A DNA stretch of 53,161 bases from positions 1-53,161 of the forward strand of contig CAKZJW010000149.1 in NCBI GenBank assembly GCA_937120495.1. Reading direction: 5' to 3'. Both the position numbers and the translations under genes were made by a program. The stretch is from an uncultured Oligoflexia bacterium (GTDB taxonomy: Bacteria > Bdellovibrionota > Bacteriovoracia > Bacteriovoracales > Bacteriovoracaceae). The notes under the pieces are model-generated. The model made no database searches, was not told the DNA's origin, and was given only the letters and a program-made list of their open reading frames with translations. Positions 1-8,262 of the stretch are shown here, one piece after another (position 1 is the first letter of the stretch; every line of letters begins with the position of its first letter).

Positions 1-1113
1 GGTTTCTTTGAACAAAATAGTGTTATTTTTAATACTGTTTCTCCAAAGGGAAAAGATAATATTCTTGATGTTGAAATTTCTGTTAAAGAAAGACAGACGG
101 GGCAAATATCTCTTGGAGCCGGGTACTCAACTTCAACAAAAGGTTTTTTCCAAGCATCAATCGCTCAGAATAACTTTATGGGGAAAGGCCAAAACTTAAA
201 CTTTAACGTTTCTTTATCTAAGGATCAAAAAACTTTTAACCTCGGTTTCACTGAACCATACTTTATGGATACTAAGTGGACTGCAGGTGGAGATATTTAT
301 CAGACTGAAAATGCACTCTCTTCATCGTTTTCTTCAAAAAAATATGGAGCTGATGCAAGAGTTGGTTATCCTATTGCTGAGTACACAAGAGTTTTCTTAA
401 CTCTTCGACATGAAGTTACTGATATAGAAGAGGCTAGAAACCCAACAGTTGATGTTGACCTTGAGAATGGTACAGCAGCAAGTCTTAAAACTTCACTAAG
501 ATACGATAGAAGAAATAACGTATTTGAACCAACAAAAGGTTTTTACGGAAATGTCTCACTTGAATACGCTGGGCTTTACGGAGACCAAGACTGGATCAAA
601 GGTGCTTTAGAGACACGTTACTACTATCCAATTTATAAAGACTTTACCTTTAGATCACGTTTCCTAGCTGAAAGGCTTGTAAAGACAACAGATAGAGATC
701 TTCCAAGAACTGAAAAATATCAGATGGGTGGCTCTCGAAATATGAGAGGTTTTAACTTTGAAGATGTAGGACCTCAAGAGCTTTTAACTCCACGTGATGA
801 AACTGATACAAGTGCAGCCAAAAAAGAGCTATTTAATATCGGTGGTGTTTTATCACTGCTAACGACTTTCGAAATTGAACATCCTCTTATTAAAGAGGCC
901 GGCTTGAAATGGGTATTATTTTATGATGCTGGTAACGTATTTGAGAAAGCAGATGGTATAGATGGAGAGTATCCATTTAGACAAGATTATGGATTTGGTT
1001 TTAGATGGTTCTCACCAATTGGTGTTTTACGTTTTGAATTTGGATACCCAATTGATCCAGAAGACGGACAAGACGGTCAGCAATTCCATTTTGATATAGG
1101 ACAATTATTTTAA
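1..1113 (+). CDS. bamA: Outer membrane protein assembly factor BamA, 3' part
   Basis: BamA is the beta-barrel core of the BAM complex that folds and inserts outer-membrane proteins. The window opens inside the gene, and frame 1 is open from base 1, giving 370 residues. The first ~30 residues are the end of the last POTRA domain (motif VKERQTG). The rest is the Omp85 16-strand barrel. The conserved loop-6 motif reads GGSRNMRGF near residue 245, where most family members have VRGF. The protein ends in an aromatic-rich strand with a terminal Phe (HFDIGQLF), the usual signal for outer-membrane insertion. skp follows after 10 bases and lpxD after that, the classic bamA-skp-lpxD-fabZ-lpxA order. 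An internal ATG at 178 is not the true start, because family similarity continues upstream of it. Confidence 0.95.
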   Translation, partial: GFFEQNSVIFNTVSPKGKDNILDVEISVKERQTGQISLGAGYSTSTKGFFQASIAQNNFMGKGQNLNFNVSLSKDQKTFNLGFTEPYFMDTKWTAGGDIYQTENALSSSFSSKKYGADARVGYPIAEYTRVFLTLRHEVTDIEEARNPTVDVDLENGTAASLKTSLRYDRRNNVFEPTKGFYGNVSLEYAGLYGDQDWIKGALETRYYYPIYKDFTFRSRFLAERLVKTTDRDLPRTEKYQMGGSRNMRGFNFEDVGPQELLTPRDETDTSAAKKELFNIGGVLSLLTTFEIEHPLIKEAGLKWVLFYDAGNVFEKADGIDGEYPFRQDYGFGFRWFSPIGVLRFEFGYPIDPEDGQDGQQFHFDIGQLF

Positions 1114-1123
1114 GGAGATATAA

Positions 1124-1627
1124 ATGAAAAATTTAATTTTAATATTAATTGCAGTTATGAGTGTTTCAAGTTTTGCCGGTGTGAAAATTGGAGTTATTAA
1201 TATGCAAAAAGTTCTAGGGACTATAAAAGCTGGAAAAGCAGTTAAGGCAACCCTAGACAAGTCAGTAAAAGCAAAACAAAAGCAATTAAAAAAAGAAGAA
1301 GGCGAGTTAAAGAAGCTTCAATCAAGTATTCAAAAACAAAGCTCTCTTCTATCAAAGAAGGCTCTTGCTAAAAAAGAGAATGAATTAAGAACTAGATACA
1401 TTGCTTTACAAAAAAAATCTGTTGATTTTGAAAAACAAATTAGAAAGCAAGAAGCAGAATTAAAAAAGCCAATTATTAAAAATTTAAATCCAATTATTGA
1501 TTCTGTATCAAAATCAAAAAATGTTGATATCACTTTTGACCTTCTTTCTGCACCGATTTTCTATGCGAAAGAAAAAATCAATATCACAAAAGATGTAATT
1601 AAGGCTTACGATAAAAAGCATAAGTAA
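1124..1627 (+). CDS. skp: Periplasmic chaperone Skp/OmpH family
   Basis: Skp-type proteins hold unfolded outer-membrane proteins in the periplasm and hand them to BamA. The 167-residue product has an N-terminal signal peptide (MKNLILILIAVMSVSSFAG, cleavage probably after residue 18), then a short beta region (KIGVINMQKVL) typical of the trimerisation core. Residues ~40-115 form a long Lys/Glu/Gln-rich helix that would make the coiled-coil tentacle. The length matches the family (about 160). The start is supported by an AAGGAG ribosome site 6 bases upstream. It lies between bamA and lpxD in one run, so it is almost certainly co-transcribed with its client's insertase. Confidence 0.92.
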   Translation: MKNLILILIAVMSVSSFAGVKIGVINMQKVLGTIKAGKAVKATLDKSVKAKQKQLKKEEGELKKLQSSIQKQSSLLSKKALAKKENELRTRYIALQKKSVDFEKQIRKQEAELKKPIIKNLNPIIDSVSKSKNVDITFDLLSAPIFYAKEKINITKDVIKAYDKKHK

Positions 1628-1630
1628 TTA

Positions 1631-2665
1631 ATGAACTTTAAAGATTTACAACAACTAGATTCAAGTTTTAATATTTGTTTTGGACAAGAGACCTCTGTTG
1701 AGGTCTCTTCTATCTCTCACTCATACGAACCAAGTGATGATTCTTTCATCTTTATAAAAAATAAAAAATTTTTAAATGAGATTGGTAGGCTTTCTAAGAA
1801 GAAGACTTATTCAAACTCAGGCGTAGTATTTGAAAAAAAGTTTTTTGATTCTTTAAAGGATGAGACCTCGCAACTAGAAAAGCAGTTTGATTGGTTTGGA
1901 ACAGTTGAAGATGTAAATCGTGCAATGTGCGCCTTTTCTAAACCTTTTTATGATCAAAAATATGGAAGTCTAAACTACTTTGTGGATGGAAGACAAATGG
2001 GAACTGCACAGGTAGATCCAAGTGCCCAGATAGCTCAGAACGTTTTTATTGGTGAAAACTGTAAAATAGGTAAAGATGTTCATATCTATCCAGGATCTGT
2101 CATATTACCTAATGTTGAAATTGGTGAGGGGACAATTATATTCCCAAATATTACAATTTATCCGTTTGTGACTGTTGGTATGAACTGCCGTATTCACGCA
2201 GGGACTTCTATTGGTACAGATGGATTTGGTTATAACTTCATTGCTGGTGAACATGTAAAAATTTGGCATCTTGCCGGAGTTGAAATTTCTGATGATGTTG
2301 AAATTGGTGCTTCAAGTAAGATTGATGGAGGAGCATTTATTCCTACTCGTATTGGAAAAGGTACGAAGATAGATAATCTTGTCCAAATTTCTCATAACGT
2401 TCAAGTTGGTGCTCATAATATTTTTGCAGGAAAATCAGGTATTGCTGGAAGTGTTGAAACCGAAGAGTATTGTATATTTGCCGCATCTGCTGGCTCTGCT
2501 CCTGGAGCAAGGATCGGTAGAGGATCACAAATTGCACCACTGGCCATAATATCAGAGAATGCAGTGATTGCTCCTGGGTCTGTTCTTGGTGGACATCCTG
2601 CAAGGCCACTTAAAGATTGGTTAAAATCTCAAGCTAAATTGAGACAATTAATAAAAAAGAATTAA
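1631..2665 (+). CDS. lpxD: UDP-3-O-acylglucosamine N-acyltransferase LpxD
   Basis: LpxD adds the second hydroxyacyl chain from acyl-ACP to the amino group of the UDP-3-O-acyl-sugar in lipid A synthesis, in the cytoplasm. The 344-residue length fits the family. An N-terminal uridine-binding domain (~1-100) precedes a left-handed beta-helix made of hexapeptide repeats (for example IAQNVFIGENCKIG). The histidine in ISHNVQVG corresponds to the catalytic base of known LpxD enzymes. The helical C-terminus (LKDWLKSQAKLRQLIKK) is the expected ACP-contacting tail. It starts 3 bases after the skp stop and is followed 20 bases later by fabZ. Confidence 0.93.
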   Translation: MNFKDLQQLDSSFNICFGQETSVEVSSISHSYEPSDDSFIFIKNKKFLNEIGRLSKKKTYSNSGVVFEKKFFDSLKDETSQLEKQFDWFGTVEDVNRAMCAFSKPFYDQKYGSLNYFVDGRQMGTAQVDPSAQIAQNVFIGENCKIGKDVHIYPGSVILPNVEIGEGTIIFPNITIYPFVTVGMNCRIHAGTSIGTDGFGYNFIAGEHVKIWHLAGVEISDDVEIGASSKIDGGAFIPTRIGKGTKIDNLVQISHNVQVGAHNIFAGKSGIAGSVETEEYCIFAASAGSAPGARIGRGSQIAPLAIISENAVIAPGSVLGGHPARPLKDWLKSQAKLRQLIKKN

Positions 2666-2685
2666 AGAATTCAAAAGAGGTTCTT

Positions 2686-3186
2686 ATGTTACTAAATGAA
2701 GAGCAAGTTAAAAGTATTCTTCCCCATAGAAAACCATTTCTATTTATCGACAGTGTTGAAGAAGTTATATTACCTAGTGGTGTTAAGGATAAAAAAGATC
2801 TGAGCACTCGAGATCTCGTTGGTACGAAAGTTGTTGCACATTTTGAGGTGAAAGAAGATCTCGAGATTTTAAAAGGTCACTTCCCAGGAAATCCTATTCT
2901 TCCAGGAGTTGTGCTTATTGAATTAATGGCACAAGCTTCGGCATTTGTTTCAATGCCTCTTGGTGGAATTGACATGGAAAAAATGGATGTTGAAACATTG
3001 CTTGTAAGTGTAGGAAGTTCAAGGTTTAGAAAACCTGTCGTTCCTGGAATGAAGCTTTTGATTCATGCAACGATGGTGAAAAATAGAGGAACAATTGCTG
3101 GTTATACAAGTGAAGTTTTCTGTGATGGTGAAAAAATTTCAGAAGCTGAGTTTATGGCAAAATTAGAAATAAAAGAAAAAGAGTAA
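2686..3186 (+). CDS. fabZ: 3-hydroxyacyl-ACP dehydratase FabZ
   Basis: FabZ removes water from 3-hydroxyacyl-ACP in fatty-acid elongation and so competes with LpxA/LpxD for the same hydroxyacyl-ACP pool. The 166-residue hotdog-fold protein shows LPHRKPFLFID at the N-terminus, the catalytic histidine in GHFPGNPILPG and the catalytic glutamate in LIELMAQASAF. It is slightly longer than the usual ~145-150 residues because of an insertion near residues 28-45 (SGVKDKKDLSTRDLVG). An AGAGG ribosome site precedes the ATG. Its position between lpxD and lpxA is the standard arrangement. Confidence 0.93.
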   Translation: MLLNEEQVKSILPHRKPFLFIDSVEEVILPSGVKDKKDLSTRDLVGTKVVAHFEVKEDLEILKGHFPGNPILPGVVLIELMAQASAFVSMPLGGIDMEKMDVETLLVSVGSSRFRKPVVPGMKLLIHATMVKNRGTIAGYTSEVFCDGEKISEAEFMAKLEIKEKE

Positions 3187-3204
3187 TATTTATAAGGATT
3201 AGTT

Positions 3205-3999
3205 ATGACTGTTAAAATACATCCAACAGCAATTATTGAAGAGGGTGCTCTATTTGGAGAAAACGTTGTTATTGGTGCATATTGTATGATCGGTAAGAAT
3301 GTAAAAATTGGAGACAATACAATCTTGAAATCTCATGTTGTTGTTGAAGGACATACAACTATAGGGAAAAATAATGAGATACATCAATTTTCATCAATCG
3401 GTGTTCCTCCTCAAGATAAAACTTATAATGACGAACCAACCGAAACAATAATTGGAGACAATAATTTATTTCGAGAAGGCGTTACAATCCATAGAGCGAC
3501 AACAAAGCAAGATCTTAAAACGACTGTTGGTGACAATGGTTACTATATGGCCCATGTTCACATAGCTCATGATTGTAGAATCGGAAGCAATATAACACTT
3601 GCTAATGGCACTATGTGCGCCGGACATGTAATTGTTGATGATTATGTTCAAATGGGTGGCGCTTGTGGTATTACACCGTTTTGTCATATTGGAAGAGGCT
3701 CTTTTATCGGGGCTGCAAGTGCAATAGACAAGGATGTTCCTCAGTTTAGTGCTGCATTTGGAAATAGAGTAAAGCTTAAAGGTGTTAATATTATTGGTAT
3801 GAAGCGAAGAGGAATTTCTAAAGATAAAATTTCTGAATATGTAGATTTTTTTAGAATGATGGAGTCTTCAGCGTTATCACCTAAAGCTTTTGTTGATCAC
3901 CCCGAATTTATGGAAGAATATAAAAATAACGAAATAGTTCAAGAGGTTGTTGCTTTCATTAAGAAAAGTGAGATTGGACTAGCTTCATTTATGTCATAG
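3205..3999 (+). CDS. lpxA: UDP-N-acetylglucosamine acyltransferase LpxA
   Basis: LpxA performs the first acylation of lipid A synthesis, moving a 3-hydroxyacyl chain from ACP to the 3-position of the UDP-sugar. At 264 residues it has the typical length. A left-handed beta-helix of hexapeptide repeats fills residues ~5-185, followed by an alpha-helical C-terminus. The catalytic His lies in HVHIAHDC. The glycine in AAFGN matches the residue that permits long (about C14) acyl chains in E. coli LpxA, so a long-chain preference is inferred. The next gene is a Gfo/Idh oxidoreductase, which raises the possibility that the true acceptor is a 3-amino sugar nucleotide. Confidence 0.94.
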   Translation: MTVKIHPTAIIEEGALFGENVVIGAYCMIGKNVKIGDNTILKSHVVVEGHTTIGKNNEIHQFSSIGVPPQDKTYNDEPTETIIGDNNLFREGVTIHRATTKQDLKTTVGDNGYYMAHVHIAHDCRIGSNITLANGTMCAGHVIVDDYVQMGGACGITPFCHIGRGSFIGAASAIDKDVPQFSAAFGNRVKLKGVNIIGMKRRGISKDKISEYVDFFRMMESSALSPKAFVDHPEFMEEYKNNEIVQEVVAFIKKSEIGLASFMS

Positions 4000-4008
4000 G
4001 AAATTAAA

Positions 4009-4956
4009 ATGAGTAAATTAAATATTGCAGTATTAGGGTATGGACATTTAGGCAAGTGGCATTGTCAAAAAGTAGAGGCGTGTGACGAATCTAATCTTTT
4101 CGCTATTGTTGAACCATTTGAAGCGAATAAAAAAATTGCAAAAGAAAATCACCCTAATGCAAAAATCGTTGATGATATAAATGAAGTTATAAATGATATT
4201 GATGCTGGTGTAATTGTAACTCCAACTTCAACTCATTTCGAACTTTCAAAGTATTTATTAGAAAATAATAAACATATTTTTTGTGAGAAGCCTTTATGCT
4301 CAAATATGGAGCAGGTTAATGAACTTAAACCCTTAATTAAGAAAGATAAGGTTTTTCAAGTTGGACATAGCGAACGATGTCACAAGGTTTGGGATTTATT
4401 GTCAGCAGATTTCAATGCAATCGAGGGAGCAGCTTTATTAGATCTTAATCGAGTTGCTGAGTTTAAAGGTAGAGCAACTGATGTTGATGTTGTTCAGGAC
4501 TTAATGATTCATGATCTTGACCTAGTCTTTTATAACTTTAAGAAAGAGCTAGTAAAAATTAAGGCTTTTGGTCATAAAATAAGAACAGATAAATGGGACC
4601 ATGTAACAGCAATTTTAGAATTTTCTGACGGAAGTATGGCAAAGGTCACTTCTGGTAGAAACCATGTAAAAGAAATTCGCTCAATGGAAGTCATGAGTGA
4701 TAACGGCTGTATCTATGTTGATCTTTTTGAAAATAGTTACTCTATTGGCTCAAAAGGAGAAGCAATTGATGGTGAATTTGTAAAAAAACAATCATATGAA
4801 AAAAGAGATCACTTACTAATTGAGCATCAGAACTTCTATCAAACGATTCTTGGTAAACAGGACGTAATGGTTAGCTTTGATGATGGTGCAAAAATTGTTG
4901 GCCTAATTGATAACGTTCTAGAATCTCTTGAAACAAATAAAGAAATTCTTTTTTAA
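4009..4956 (+). CDS. Gfo/Idh/MocA oxidoreductase, candidate GnnA
   Basis: This is a 315-residue NAD(P)-dependent oxidoreductase. It has an N-terminal Rossmann motif (GYGHLG), the EKP signature (CEKPLCSN) around residue 95, and the family's conserved acid/His motif (QDLMIHDLD) near residue 165. In Acidithiobacillus and Leptospira, GnnA, a member of this family encoded in the lpx region, oxidises UDP-GlcNAc at C3 so that the aminotransferase GnnB can make the 2,3-diamino sugar for amide-only lipid A. Its place between lpxA and lpxB makes the same role likely here, but no GnnB aminotransferase is in the window. The specific function is inference; the family assignment is firm. It is not LpxI, which often occupies this slot. 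Confidence 0.88.
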   Translation: MSKLNIAVLGYGHLGKWHCQKVEACDESNLFAIVEPFEANKKIAKENHPNAKIVDDINEVINDIDAGVIVTPTSTHFELSKYLLENNKHIFCEKPLCSNMEQVNELKPLIKKDKVFQVGHSERCHKVWDLLSADFNAIEGAALLDLNRVAEFKGRATDVDVVQDLMIHDLDLVFYNFKKELVKIKAFGHKIRTDKWDHVTAILEFSDGSMAKVTSGRNHVKEIRSMEVMSDNGCIYVDLFENSYSIGSKGEAIDGEFVKKQSYEKRDHLLIEHQNFYQTILGKQDVMVSFDDGAKIVGLIDNVLESLETNKEILF

Positions 4957-4959
4957 ATC

Positions 4960-6108
4960 ATGAACTCAAATGAATCAAATTGCTTAATCATCGCTGGAGA
5001 AAAATCTGGAGAAGATCATGCAATGACTTTTTTTCCAGAGTTGAAAAAAAAGCTTCCAAATACAAATTTTTTTGGAGTTGGAGCTGATAAATTAGCAAAG
5101 CTTGATGTTGAGCTTCTATATCATGCCAAAGACTTTTCAAGCGTAGGTATTACTGAAGTTTTAGGTAAGTTGCGTTTTTACTTTAAAGCGATGGATCATA
5201 TTGTAGATGAAGTAAAAAAGAGAAACTGTAAAACGGCCATATTAGTTGATTTTCAAGGCTTTAATTTAAAGCTGGCAAAAAGGTTAAAAAAACTAGGTGT
5301 TAATGTTCTTTATTATGTTGCCCCACAGGCTTGGGTTTGGAAGCCATGGAGAGCGAAAACAATTGAAGAAAATGTTCACACTTTATTTACTATTCTACCA
5401 TTTGAAAAAAAGTGGTTTGAAGATAGAGGTGTAAAAAAAGTAAAGGCCGTTGTTCACCCTTTGAAAGTAGAATATGAAAAAGAGCTTACTTCTATAAGAG
5501 TAAAGAAAGCGAGTGATTTTAAAAATAGAGCCGTTAGGCTCTTACTTCTTCCTGGAAGCCGTAACTCTGAAGTTGAATCATTATTACCAGTCTTTTTGGA
5601 AGGTGCGAAACTTCTTTCTGATGATGGATTCAATATTGAACTTGGAATTGTAAAAGTAGAAACGGTAAAAAGTATTTTTTATGATCAGTTAGAGAATAAA
5701 TCGATTCAAGTATGGGAGTCTAATCAACTTATTGAAGCCTTTGATTGGGCTGACTTGTGTTTTGCCTCAAGTGGAACTGTGACTCTTGCAACTGGGTTGT
5801 TTCAATTACCAACAGTAGTCGCTTACAAACTTTCATTAGTTAATGAATTTCTATTAAAACTGTTGATTCCATATAAGGGGCCAGCAAGTTTAACAAATAT
5901 TATTCACGATAAAATGCTATTTCCTGAGATTCTTCAATATGAAGCAGACAGATACAATTTAGCAAAGTTCGCAAAAAAATGGCTAGGCAATGAAGAACTT
6001 TATAACTCTGTTGTTTGTGAGTTAGCTAAAACTCAAAATTTACTGAGTGGAGATGATTTTTCTACAGCTGAATATATGGCCGAGGTTATAAATGAAACTA
6101 ATGGATAA
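4960..6108 (+). CDS. lpxB: Lipid-A-disaccharide synthase LpxB
   Basis: LpxB joins UDP-2,3-diacylglucosamine and lipid X into the beta-1,6-linked lipid A disaccharide at the inner face of the cytoplasmic membrane. The 382-residue protein opens with IAGEKSGEDH, equivalent to the family's GEaSGD motif. It also shows YYVAPQAWVWKPWR (near residue 125), LLLPGSRNSEV (near 195) and a C-terminal SSGTVTLATGLFQLPTVVAYK nucleotide-binding region, all typical of family GT19. It begins 3 bases after the oxidoreductase stop. Its 3' end overlaps the start of lpxK by 17 bases, which implies translational coupling. Confidence 0.94.
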   Translation: MNSNESNCLIIAGEKSGEDHAMTFFPELKKKLPNTNFFGVGADKLAKLDVELLYHAKDFSSVGITEVLGKLRFYFKAMDHIVDEVKKRNCKTAILVDFQGFNLKLAKRLKKLGVNVLYYVAPQAWVWKPWRAKTIEENVHTLFTILPFEKKWFEDRGVKKVKAVVHPLKVEYEKELTSIRVKKASDFKNRAVRLLLLPGSRNSEVESLLPVFLEGAKLLSDDGFNIELGIVKVETVKSIFYDQLENKSIQVWESNQLIEAFDWADLCFASSGTVTLATGLFQLPTVVAYKLSLVNEFLLKLLIPYKGPASLTNIIHDKMLFPEILQYEADRYNLAKFAKKWLGNEELYNSVVCELAKTQNLLSGDDFSTAEYMAEVINETNG

Positions 6109-7165
6109 CAAGGTTTTCAATAAATTTGTATTAAGTCCTTTCTCTATTGCATGGGAAAATGTTTATCGTATTCGTAGATCTTTTTATGAATATGGACTTT
6201 TTAAGAAAAAATACTTTAAGGTTCCAATCATCTCTGTTGGTAATGTCACTTTTGGTGGGACAGGCAAGACTCCGATGATTATTTATCTTACTAATAAAAT
6301 GGTGGAGTTAGGGTTAACCCCTGCCGTTTTAACGAGAGGATATAAGGGGGATTTAGAGCATGCTTCAGGAATAATTTATGGAGGTCAAAGATTTAGATCT
6401 AATCCAAAGCAATTTGGTGATGAGCCGCTTTTGATTTCGAGAAAAATGTCTAAAGGTGCAGTTATCGTTGGGAAGAAAAGAGCTGATAATTTAAGAAAGT
6501 TCTTTCATGAAATTTCTCCTGATGTTGTATTTTTAGATGATGGATTTCAGCATATACAACTTTATAGATCTTTTAATATTGTTCTATTCGATGCGGGCTT
6601 ACCGTTAGAGAGATATAAGACAGCTCCACTTGGATACTTAAGAGAAGGATTAACTTCTTTAAAAGATGCTGATGCTATTGTTTTAAGTAGAGCTGATCAA
6701 GTTTCAACTGAACAGATGGATGAGTTATCAAAGTTATTGTCTAAGTTTCACAGAAAGGGAATTCCTACTGCGAAGTTTGGTTATAGGCCTGATGGTCTTT
6801 TTGATAGCTTTGATAAATTAAAAATAGAGATGAGTGATTTAAAAGGAAAAGAGGTAATTGCCTTAACTGCAATTGCATCACCCGATTCATTTTATCAGCT
6901 ACTTGAAGACCATGGAGCTACAATAGTTGATCGAATTGTTTACCCTGATCATTATTTATTTACGCAGATGGATATGAATGAAATTCTTCACAAAAGTACT
7001 CAGAAAAATGCGATCATAGTAACTAGTGAGAAAGATATGGTTAAAGTGAGAAGAGTTATACAGGATGATAGAATTCTTTATGTAAATATTTCTGTAGACT
7101 TTATCTCTGGTGAAGAGGAGCTACTTGCAGGCATTAAAAAGGTGATAAACCTTGATTCTGATTAA
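6092..7165 (+). CDS. lpxK: Tetraacyldisaccharide 4'-kinase LpxK
   Basis: LpxK phosphorylates the 4' position of the lipid A disaccharide. The 357-residue product has a short N-terminal membrane-associated helix, a P-loop (GNVTFGGTGKTP, residues ~47-58), and the DDGFQH motif with its catalytic aspartate near residue 150. The ATG at 6092 overlaps lpxB by 17 bases; a second in-frame ATG at 6101 would reduce the overlap to 8. A working LpxK implies that a phosphate is at least transiently added. That is of note because lipid A of Bdellovibrio bacteriovorus has been reported to carry mannose in place of phosphates. Confidence 0.93.
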   Translation: MKLMDNKVFNKFVLSPFSIAWENVYRIRRSFYEYGLFKKKYFKVPIISVGNVTFGGTGKTPMIIYLTNKMVELGLTPAVLTRGYKGDLEHASGIIYGGQRFRSNPKQFGDEPLLISRKMSKGAVIVGKKRADNLRKFFHEISPDVVFLDDGFQHIQLYRSFNIVLFDAGLPLERYKTAPLGYLREGLTSLKDADAIVLSRADQVSTEQMDELSKLLSKFHRKGIPTAKFGYRPDGLFDSFDKLKIEMSDLKGKEVIALTAIASPDSFYQLLEDHGATIVDRIVYPDHYLFTQMDMNEILHKSTQKNAIIVTSEKDMVKVRRVIQDDRILYVNISVDFISGEEELLAGIKKVINLDSD

Positions 7166-7185
7166 ATATGATTTACAATTAATGC

Positions 7186-8262
7186 ATGTTTAAAACTCAA
7201 ATTACTCTATTATTATTAACGGTACTATCTTTTTCTTGCTCGTCGAAGTTATCTGAATACTTTACAGATAAAGAGAAAACAAATGAAAGAAATGAAAAAC
7301 TGATTGAATCATTTGATGATGAAGAAGATGTTCTAAAGAAATTTCAAGAAAAAAAAGAAAAGAATATTCCTGTTGAAAAGAAAAGCATGAATACAAAAGC
7401 ACTCGTTAAAAAGAAGATAAAAAAGAAAAGTTCAAAACAAATAACCCTCAAAAAATCTCCTCCAAAAAATAAAAGAACTACGAAAAAAGAAAAAGTAAAA
7501 AAAGAATTAGAATATTCAGAGGTATTTAAACAAATTGATAAAGAAACAGAAAATGAATGGAAGGAATTTAAACCTATTATTGTTGAGGGTGAAGAGACGT
7601 ATTTAGATATTAACTATATGGGAGTAAGTACTGGTAAAATTGCTCTAACAACTTTGGCCCAAACAAAATTAGGTGAAAAGGATGTATATCATTTTCACGC
7701 GAGAGTAAAAACATCTACTTATTACTCTTATCTTTATGAATTAGATGACAATATTGATTCTTATATTGATATGAAAACGTTTACGCCTGTTAAGTTTAGT
7801 TTGATTCAACGAGAGTCTGGGCAAGATGTGGACGACCTTCAACTATTTGATTCAGAAAAATTAAAGACTTATACTTTTTATAAAAGAGTAACAAAGAAAA
7901 AAACAAAAAAGAAAAAACAAACGAAACCGACACCTATTCGTTTCCAAGATCCTTTGTCTGTATTCCACTTTTTAAGAGGATTACCTCTTGTGAAAAATAA
8001 AGTCTACACAGTACCTATGATGAACAAAGGAAAAGTCCTTGTGTTAAAAGCTAAGGCCGTTGGACGTGAAGTCTTAGACACAGAAATCGGCGATATTGAA
8101 GCGATTAAGGTCGAAGCATCTACTCAGTACACGGGTGATACACTAAAAAGTGGAGATATGACTTTTTGGTTCTCATCAGATGAGAGAAGAGTCTTCTTGA
8201 AGTTTGAAGCTAAAATTAAAATAGGTTCAATTAGTGGTGATATAGAAAAGTATGAGAGATAA
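7186..8262 (+). CDS. DUF3108 family lipoprotein
   Basis: This 358-residue protein has an N-terminal lipoprotein-like signal ending at LLTVLSFSC, so it is probably acylated at Cys18. Residues ~65-110 are extremely Lys-rich and low in complexity. From about residue 128 it resembles DUF3108, a periplasmic beta-rich family (start VEGEETYLDINYMGVSTGKI, end SGDMTFWFSSDERR). A second Lys cluster (KKKTKKKKQTKPT) interrupts the domain near residue 240. DUF3108 has no established biochemical role; several members sit near envelope or LPS genes, as here. The 3' end overlaps the following glycosyltransferase by 11 bases. No clear ribosome site is seen before the ATG. Confidence 0.75.
   Translation: MFKTQITLLLLTVLSFSCSSKLSEYFTDKEKTNERNEKLIESFDDEEDVLKKFQEKKEKNIPVEKKSMNTKALVKKKIKKKSSKQITLKKSPPKNKRTTKKEKVKKELEYSEVFKQIDKETENEWKEFKPIIVEGEETYLDINYMGVSTGKIALTTLAQTKLGEKDVYHFHARVKTSTYYSYLYELDDNIDSYIDMKTFTPVKFSLIQRESGQDVDDLQLFDSEKLKTYTFYKRVTKKKTKKKKQTKPTPIRFQDPLSVFHFLRGLPLVKNKVYTVPMMNKGKVLVLKAKAVGREVLDTEIGDIEAIKVEASTQYTGDTLKSGDMTFWFSSDERRVFLKFEAKIKIGSISGDIEKYER

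Noticed and set aside
4009..4956. Reading the gene between lpxA and lpxB as lpxI
   Set aside because: The Rossmann GxGxxG motif, EKP signature and IHDLD motif mark it as Gfo/Idh; LpxI has a different fold.
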